Source: an uncultured Lachnospiraceae bacterium (GTDB lineage Bacteria > Bacillota > Clostridia > Lachnospirales > Lachnospiraceae). From it: DNA of 52,740 nt. The notes beneath the pieces are model-generated. The model saw only the letters and a list, made by a program, of their open reading frames with translations, was not told where the DNA came from and searched no databases. The stretch is taken from assembly GCA_910585065.1 (NCBI GenBank), contig CAJUCG010000002.1, positions 1 to 52,740 of the forward strand. The letters are read 5' to 3'. Positions 48,071-52,740 of the stretch are shown piece by piece. How positions within the stretch are numbered: the stretch's first letter is position 1; each line of letters opens with the position of its first letter. Position numbers and translations under genes: made by a program.

Positions 48071-50509
48071 TTATTCCACAAAAAGCCCCTCACACAAAAA
48101 CTTTTGGCACCGGATAGGAAGTCCGCTCATGCTTATTATCTCTTCCCGCTCCCTCCCATTCTCACATTTGCAGAGCGCATCAAACAATTCCGATTTCTTC
48201 CCATTTTCCCATTCTAAAATCGAAAGTTTCTCCGCAAGCCTTACCTTTAACCGCTCTTTACTCCCCATTGTCTCACGCACTCGCAGCTCACATACTGCGC
48301 CAGCTTTCTCCTTCGTTAAATGCACACGCGTATAGCCATCCCGGTGATCCAGCAAAAATTCTTTCTCCTTCCCATCCTCTGTTACATTCACCGCACCCCC
48401 CGCGATATTTCTCAACTCAAAAACATAACTGCGGGATGGCAGAATATTTCCCTTATCCTCCACCAAAAAACGTACTACCCATTCCCCATTTTCTTCCATT
48501 TTTGACCAAAAATGTGTCACCGCACGACCATTTTCTGCATCCTCTATCAGCGAGTATTCCCCCTCTCCGGAAAACGCAAGAACACGAAGTTTTCTCGGAA
48601 GTTCTGTCCGGTTGCCCTGCGGCGCGCCATCCAACACAAAGAACGCTCCCTCTTTGGCAAGTACCGGCATGGAATCCAAAAAGCGTGTCATCTCATACTG
48701 TCCGTCCCCCGCGTACATATCGCCGGTAAAAATATCCGTAAAACGTCCTCTTGGCAGCCAGACCTTTGTAACTGCCATACCGCGCATATCGCCCTTTTTC
48801 GTTACGGGCGCAACAATAAGCTGCCGTCCAAACAGATATTCACCCGCGCATTCATATGCCTCCTCTTCCTTCGGATATTCATAATACATTGGCTCAATTA
48901 AGGCAAGCCCCCGCTCTGCGGTCTCACAGGCAGCAGAATACAAAAATGGAAGCATAGCATGGCGCAACCGCAGAAATTTTTTTGCGATCTCGCCCGCGCC
49001 GTTTTTGTATGCGGCTGGCATTTTTGAAAAGATAGTACTCTTGCTGCTATGAAGCCGATTGATCGGCGAAAAGACCCCGAACTGCAAAAACCGCACATAA
49101 AGTTCATTATCTTTTTCCCCGCCCATATGCCCGCCGATATCATGGCTCCACCAAGTATAGCCCACATTGCTGGCAGTCGCCGTAAAATACGGCAAAAATT
49201 CCAGTGTCTTCCAGGTCACAAAGGTATCTCCGGAAAATCCGACCGGATAACGGTGCGCACCCACTCCCGAATAGCGGGAAAGTATGATCCCTTCGCGCTC
49301 CTTTAATATATCGAGAAAATGAAAATGATTTAATCCCCAGAGCGGATCGTAGCCGGGAAGCTTGCTGTCCGTACCCTGCTGCCAGTCAATCCACCAAAAA
49401 TCCACGCCGTCCCTCTCATAAGGCTTGTGGAGAAGTTCAAAATACGCGCTGATAAATCTGCTGTCCGTAAAATCAAATTCTACCGGCTTTTTTGTCTCCG
49501 GGTCAATCCCCATACACTCCGCCATCTCCTTATACTGCTCCTCAATATACTGCACGCCAGAAGCCGGATGAAGATTTAATGTTATATGAAAATCCTTTTT
49601 ATGCAGAGTCCGCAAAAACTTTTTATAATCTGGAAATAGTTCTTTATTCCAGCTATAACCCGTCCATCCATCCACCCCCGCAGGAAGGTTCTCACTTGGA
49701 TGCCAATCCATATCGATGGTCGCCACCGTAAAGGGAACCTCCCCTTCCAAAAATGTCTCCATCAGCTCTAAATACTCCTCCTGTGAGTAGGCGTGGTAGC
49801 GGCTCCACCAGTTTCCAAGTGCCCAGCGCGGCACCTTTGCCGGCGCGCCACAGAGCGAATAGAGTGCCTTTACCGCACTCCGGTAATCTCTATCATATGC
49901 AAATACATAAAAATCCTTTTCTGTATGCTTTCTTCTCTCCACCATCCCCTGCGCATTTAACACTGAGGAAGTGCTGTCATCATAGACTGCCACACCACTT
50001 TTGGAAACTACGCCGTCGCCAAGTTTTATTTGATGGTTTCCCTCCTTTTGTTGATCCCAGGAAATCCACAGATCTCCATCACAGCAGTCAAGCGTCCGGT
50101 AAGTTCCTTTAAGATTATCCGGGTTGAACAAAGGCACCCTGCGCCCATCCTTAAAAACAATATAGCTTTTTATCATTTCTTCTTTTAAAACCAACCTGAC
50201 TTTCTCTGTGGTTATCGTCAATATATTTTCCTGTTTGCCATTATACCGCGCTGCATCTGTCCCACAAATTTTAGCTCCCGCCTTCTCTTTTGCACTCACT
50301 AAAGATTCTGCCGCATCCACTTCAAACTCCACCGGCTCCGTATCCCGAAACCATATTGCCTGTGTCGCACCATCACAGAAATCTTTTGTTTCATCCTCCT
50401 CAATACGGAACAATTCCGGTGTCAACACAGTTACTCTTATTTTCCCTCTGACAATAATATTTTCTTTATTCGCAGCAGGTCTTGTCTTGGCAATCAAATG
50501 CTTTTCCAT
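48071..50509 (-). CDS. GH31 glycosidase with a WIDWQQG nucleophile motif
   Basis: An 812-residue cytosolic GH31 enzyme (no signal peptide). The N-terminal beta-sandwich covers about 1-225. The barrel starts at PRWALGNWWSRYHAYSQEEYLELM and holds the catalytic nucleophile Asp375 in FWWIDWQQGT and acid/base Asp428 in GFSGDT, followed by HDIGGHMGG. Classical alpha-glucosidases and alpha-xylosidases read WxDMNE or WTDFGE-like around the nucleophile, so this belongs to a less common branch and its sugar cannot be named from sequence. AGAGGAAAAAAGA precedes the ATG. Its promoter is at 50574-50602. Confidence 0.9.
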   Translation of the reverse strand: MEKHLIAKTRPAANKENIIVRGKIRVTVLTPELFRIEEDETKDFCDGATQAIWFRDTEPVEFEVDAAESLVSAKEKAGAKICGTDAARYNGKQENILTITTEKVRLVLKEEMIKSYIVFKDGRRVPLFNPDNLKGTYRTLDCCDGDLWISWDQQKEGNHQIKLGDGVVSKSGVAVYDDSTSSVLNAQGMVERRKHTEKDFYVFAYDRDYRSAVKALYSLCGAPAKVPRWALGNWWSRYHAYSQEEYLELMETFLEGEVPFTVATIDMDWHPSENLPAGVDGWTGYSWNKELFPDYKKFLRTLHKKDFHITLNLHPASGVQYIEEQYKEMAECMGIDPETKKPVEFDFTDSRFISAYFELLHKPYERDGVDFWWIDWQQGTDSKLPGYDPLWGLNHFHFLDILKEREGIILSRYSGVGAHRYPVGFSGDTFVTWKTLEFLPYFTATASNVGYTWWSHDIGGHMGGEKDNELYVRFLQFGVFSPINRLHSSKSTIFSKMPAAYKNGAGEIAKKFLRLRHAMLPFLYSAACETAERGLALIEPMYYEYPKEEEAYECAGEYLFGRQLIVAPVTKKGDMRGMAVTKVWLPRGRFTDIFTGDMYAGDGQYEMTRFLDSMPVLAKEGAFFVLDGAPQGNRTELPRKLRVLAFSGEGEYSLIEDAENGRAVTHFWSKMEENGEWVVRFLVEDKGNILPSRSYVFELRNIAGGAVNVTEDGKEKEFLLDHRDGYTRVHLTKEKAGAVCELRVRETMGSKERLKVRLAEKLSILEWENGKKSELFDALCKCENGREREEIISMSGLPIRCQKFLCEGLFVE

Positions 50510-50573
50510 TCTTTTTTCCTCTCTTCTTTTCTATATTAACTGCCATTTAACCAATCTTTTCCTTACAAAATTT

Positions 50574-50602
50574 ATTATGTCACATCTTCCTTTAATTGTC
50601 AA
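50574..50602 (-). promoter_or_regulatory. Promoter of the GH31 gene
   Basis: On the minus strand TTGACA (50597-50602), a 17-nt spacer and CATAAT (50574-50579), about 60 nt before the GH31 start and directly after the upstream terminator. Confidence 0.75.
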
Positions 50603-50630
50603 TATCCCACCAAAAACGCGATCTAAAAAA

Positions 50631-50664
50631 GCGAACTGCCGCAAAATTTTATGCGGCAGTTCGC
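50631..50664 (-). terminator. Terminator of the large sigma-factor gene
   Basis: GCGAACTGCCGCA (50631-50643) pairs perfectly with TGCGGCAGTTCGC (50652-50664), followed on the minus strand by TTTTTT. It lies 58 nt after the gene's stop. Confidence 0.93.
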
Positions 50665-50722
50665 AGGATATGTTATATTCTAAGTTGATTATTTCCGCGG
50701 ACAGCACCAGCCACACTACGAA

Positions 50723-52528
50723 TTATTTCAACAGATACATCAGTGTCAAAAACTCCTTCTCAAGGTGATTTTCCGGCACCAAAAGCTTGTTGTCCTCAAA
50801 TGCAAATATTGTTGTTATCCATGCTATATCGTTCAACGCGCCATTCACCTTTAACTTACGGTATTCGGCAAGATGCGCTGGAATGTGATCATTGTAGTAC
50901 CTCTCAAGTTCGGCTTTTAACTTGTTATAGACCGGTTCTAACTTCTGCGCGAGAGGTTCAAAGATCTCATTTGTCAGTCTTTTATATTGCTCCTCTGTAA
51001 AAATTACAAAATTTGGAAGTGCCTTATCTCCTTCAATCCTTACAAATCCCTTTTCTACAAGCAGTGCCAATTGATCTTTCTGATTCTCTCCGATCCAGGA
51101 AATATCAAAGTCAGAGTGCAGAATAGTGCAGAGCATAAAATGCAAATGTTCCCAGTACGGCGTAAACCCATCGAGCATACTCTCAATTTCAGATTTTCCA
51201 AAATCATACAGACCAAACCAATAAAAATTATCACTGTTCATCGAGCCATTGTAATCCCAGTTAAATACATCCTCAATAAACTGCTCCGGCGCACCCCCTA
51301 AATTGTGTGTTTTAAGCCTCTTTACAAAATCTGCAAACTGTGCTTTGAGTCCTTCCTTTTCACACACTAAGCCAAATGGAAAATAACATCCGCCATCCGG
51401 ACGAACGGGAGCGTTCGCACTGCCCACCCAATTTTCCTTTTTCTGCTGAAAATAAGTCCCAAAGCGGTAAATTAGCAGCCAGAGTAATTTTTCCATCGGC
51501 GCGTCACTGCCATAAAATCCAATCTCGCGCAGTTTTCCTTCCGCCGCACAAAGCTCATCAATAATCTGAGCTGATAATTCCCTGCGAAGCTTATAATAAA
51601 TTTCATAATATCCGAACTGCTCTTCTTTTGTTGAAATCAGAAAGCTTGTTGAATAACGCCCTGCTTTCTCTGTGACAAACTCTTTTTCCACCAGCCAGCG
51701 CAGATCAAATTCTAGGTACGCTTTCGGAATTCCCAGCATCCCCGCCATTTCGTCAAGATTCTTCGGCTCCTTATAACAGGCAATGCAAATATTCTGCCGC
51801 ACCAAGTTCTCCTCAAACTTTTTCGTGTCAAGCTGTGCTACCGCCTGCCCGTGAATTCCCATTTTAAGCTGTTTTGGACGATATACATAATCCTGATCTC
51901 TTCCTGTCTCCATCACAAATTCCAACTCCTTTCGCAATTTCTTTCTCGTCTCGAACAGATGCCATTTTACCATACTAACCGATATTCCAAGCCGCTCTGC
52001 AATCTCCGACTGCAAGCAGCGATCGATATAAAAAGAAATTAAGATCTCCCGCTGTAAAAAATCGAGCCTTGCAATATATTTTCGCAGCGCGCTCTCCAAT
52101 TCCTCACGCTCCTGCGCATCGGCAAACTCCCGCACAAAATCCGACTCATCCTCCGCCTCCGGTGCCTCCATAAACACTAGTCTATTTGAGTACATCTTCT
52201 GTCTCAGATAATGGCACCAGACATAATGCGCGATCTTCCAGACCAGCCTCTCCTTACTCTCGATCACTTTCCCCTCATCACAAGCCTTTTTCACCGCTGC
52301 AAAAATCTGTAAAAGTGCTTCCTGTGCAAGATCCTCCGCTTTACTGTGATCCCCAAGCTTATGGTAAGCCCAATTCAAAAGTAGCAGGGAATATTCTTTT
52401 GCAATATGGTTGGAGATTTTGTAAAATTCTTCCATATTATCCTTATTTTCCCCTCTAACATTTTGCGGCATCTTATTTTTCTGTACCAATCTCCGATCTT
52501 CGTCTCTCTCATTCTGTGCGTTTTGCAT
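50723..52528 (-). CDS. Sigma-70-family (ECF-like) factor with a 400-residue C-terminal extension
   Basis: A 601-residue protein. Residues about 38-112 are sigma region 2 (YHKLGDHSKAEDLAQEALLQIFAAV, LVWKIAHYVWCHYLRQK) and 146-205 are region 4 (RLDFLQREILISFYIDRCLQSEIAERLGISVSMVKWHLFETRKKL). A second winged-helix-like segment follows at about 240-300 (NLDEMAGMLGIPKAYLEFDLRWLVEKEFVTEKAGRYSTSF), then about 300 residues of unknown fold with many aromatics. Ordinary ECF factors end near residue 200. The extension may sense a ligand or replace an anti-sigma factor. Start at 52528 follows GAGGAGACC; the ATG at residue 32 (MEEFYK) is an alternative. Confidence 0.8.
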   Translation of the reverse strand: MQNAQNERDEDRRLVQKNKMPQNVRGENKDNMEEFYKISNHIAKEYSLLLLNWAYHKLGDHSKAEDLAQEALLQIFAAVKKACDEGKVIESKERLVWKIAHYVWCHYLRQKMYSNRLVFMEAPEAEDESDFVREFADAQEREELESALRKYIARLDFLQREILISFYIDRCLQSEIAERLGISVSMVKWHLFETRKKLRKELEFVMETGRDQDYVYRPKQLKMGIHGQAVAQLDTKKFEENLVRQNICIACYKEPKNLDEMAGMLGIPKAYLEFDLRWLVEKEFVTEKAGRYSTSFLISTKEEQFGYYEIYYKLRRELSAQIIDELCAAEGKLREIGFYGSDAPMEKLLWLLIYRFGTYFQQKKENWVGSANAPVRPDGGCYFPFGLVCEKEGLKAQFADFVKRLKTHNLGGAPEQFIEDVFNWDYNGSMNSDNFYWFGLYDFGKSEIESMLDGFTPYWEHLHFMLCTILHSDFDISWIGENQKDQLALLVEKGFVRIEGDKALPNFVIFTEEQYKRLTNEIFEPLAQKLEPVYNKLKAELERYYNDHIPAHLAEYRKLKVNGALNDIAWITTIFAFEDNKLLVPENHLEKEFLTLMYLLK

Positions 52529-52581
52529 AATCTTTGGTCTCCTCTGTTCTACGTTCTTTTACCCCTTTACCTTCTTTTATT

Positions 52582-52593
52582 GGATGCGCATCC
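52582..52593. promoter_or_regulatory. Perfect 12-bp palindrome upstream of the large sigma gene
   Basis: GGATGCGCATCC lies 54 nt before the start codon, within the likely untranslated leader. It could be an operator. Confidence 0.4.
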
Positions 52594-52679
52594 TTTCAAA
52601 CCACTCCGATTCAATACACTTTTTAATTCACAGCAAAATCAGAAAAATACAAGAAATAAAATTTGCACTGCTCAGACGG

Positions 52680-52713
52680 TTCACTTATATAGTGACAGGA
52701 AAAAAGAAAGGTT
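52680..52713 (-). promoter_or_regulatory. Candidate ECF promoter, copy B
   Basis: On the minus strand AACCTTT, then TTTTTTCCTGTC, then ACTATATAAGTGAA. It aligns with copy A (41968-41999) at 28 of 32 bases. TCACT and AGTGA also form a small palindrome (52681-52695). It lies about 150 nt before the sigma gene start. Confidence 0.6.
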
Positions 52714-52740
52714 AGCAGAAATTTTGTCTTTCTCTTGTTA

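Overview
The window looks like a chromosomal segment of a gut-type Clostridia bacterium, most likely a Lachnospiraceae relative. The basis is strong AAGGAGG ribosome binding sites, TTGACA/TATAAT promoters, lipobox lipoproteins, ABC sugar importers without their own ATPase, and enzyme families typical of that group. No rRNA, tRNA or CRISPR array was seen. Most genes lie on the minus strand.

Region 1 (1-8473) is a raffinose-type alpha-galactoside locus. A divergent AraC-family regulator faces an operon that reads importer (solute-binding lipoprotein plus two permeases), GH36 alpha-galactosidase, P-loop sugar kinase, and a GH13_18 phosphorylase cut by the left edge. The last three match the AgaSK/sucrose-6-phosphate phosphorylase pathway of Ruminococcus gnavus, but here the galactosidase and the kinase are separate genes. 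Region 2 (8498-22119) is a fructan locus: two LplB/LplC-type permeases, a binding lipoprotein, a cytosolic GH32, fructokinase, a surface LamG-GH32 lipoprotein and a three-module carbohydrate-binding-like lipoprotein. It is read from one strong promoter that carries a LacI-type operator, with a second operator 141 bp upstream. The divergent lacI gene leads two small membrane-protein genes.

Region 3 (22137-40313) concerns glucuronate. It holds a cytosolic GH115 alpha-glucuronidase, UxaC, and a KDPG-aldolase/VOC fusion with a TIM-barrel gene. It is interrupted by accessory DNA: a PIN-toxin remnant, a ParB-like/BMP fusion with a metallophosphoesterase, a 347-bp element with terminal inverted repeats, an AT-rich HindVP-type restriction-modification pair, a nested-hairpin element, and a mixed block of SUKH, zinc-ribbon, HD, HAD and GNAT genes. 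An out-of-frame uxaB'-'uxaA deletion scar shows that the galacturonate branch was lost here.

Region 4 (40421-52740) holds an ECF sigma/anti-sigma pair, a lipoprotein of unknown role, sbcDC, a GH31 enzyme with an unusual nucleophile motif, and a 601-residue sigma factor with a large C-terminal extension. The two sigma genes share a closely similar upstream motif of about 32 bp, which suggests one ECF regulon or cross-talk.

For someone looking for something new, the best leads are the extended sigma factor and its shared promoter motif, the ParB-like/BMP fusion with its phosphoesterase, the GH32 with Glu at the nucleophile position, and the uxaB'-'uxaA scar. All functions are inferred by reading the sequence; no database search was run.
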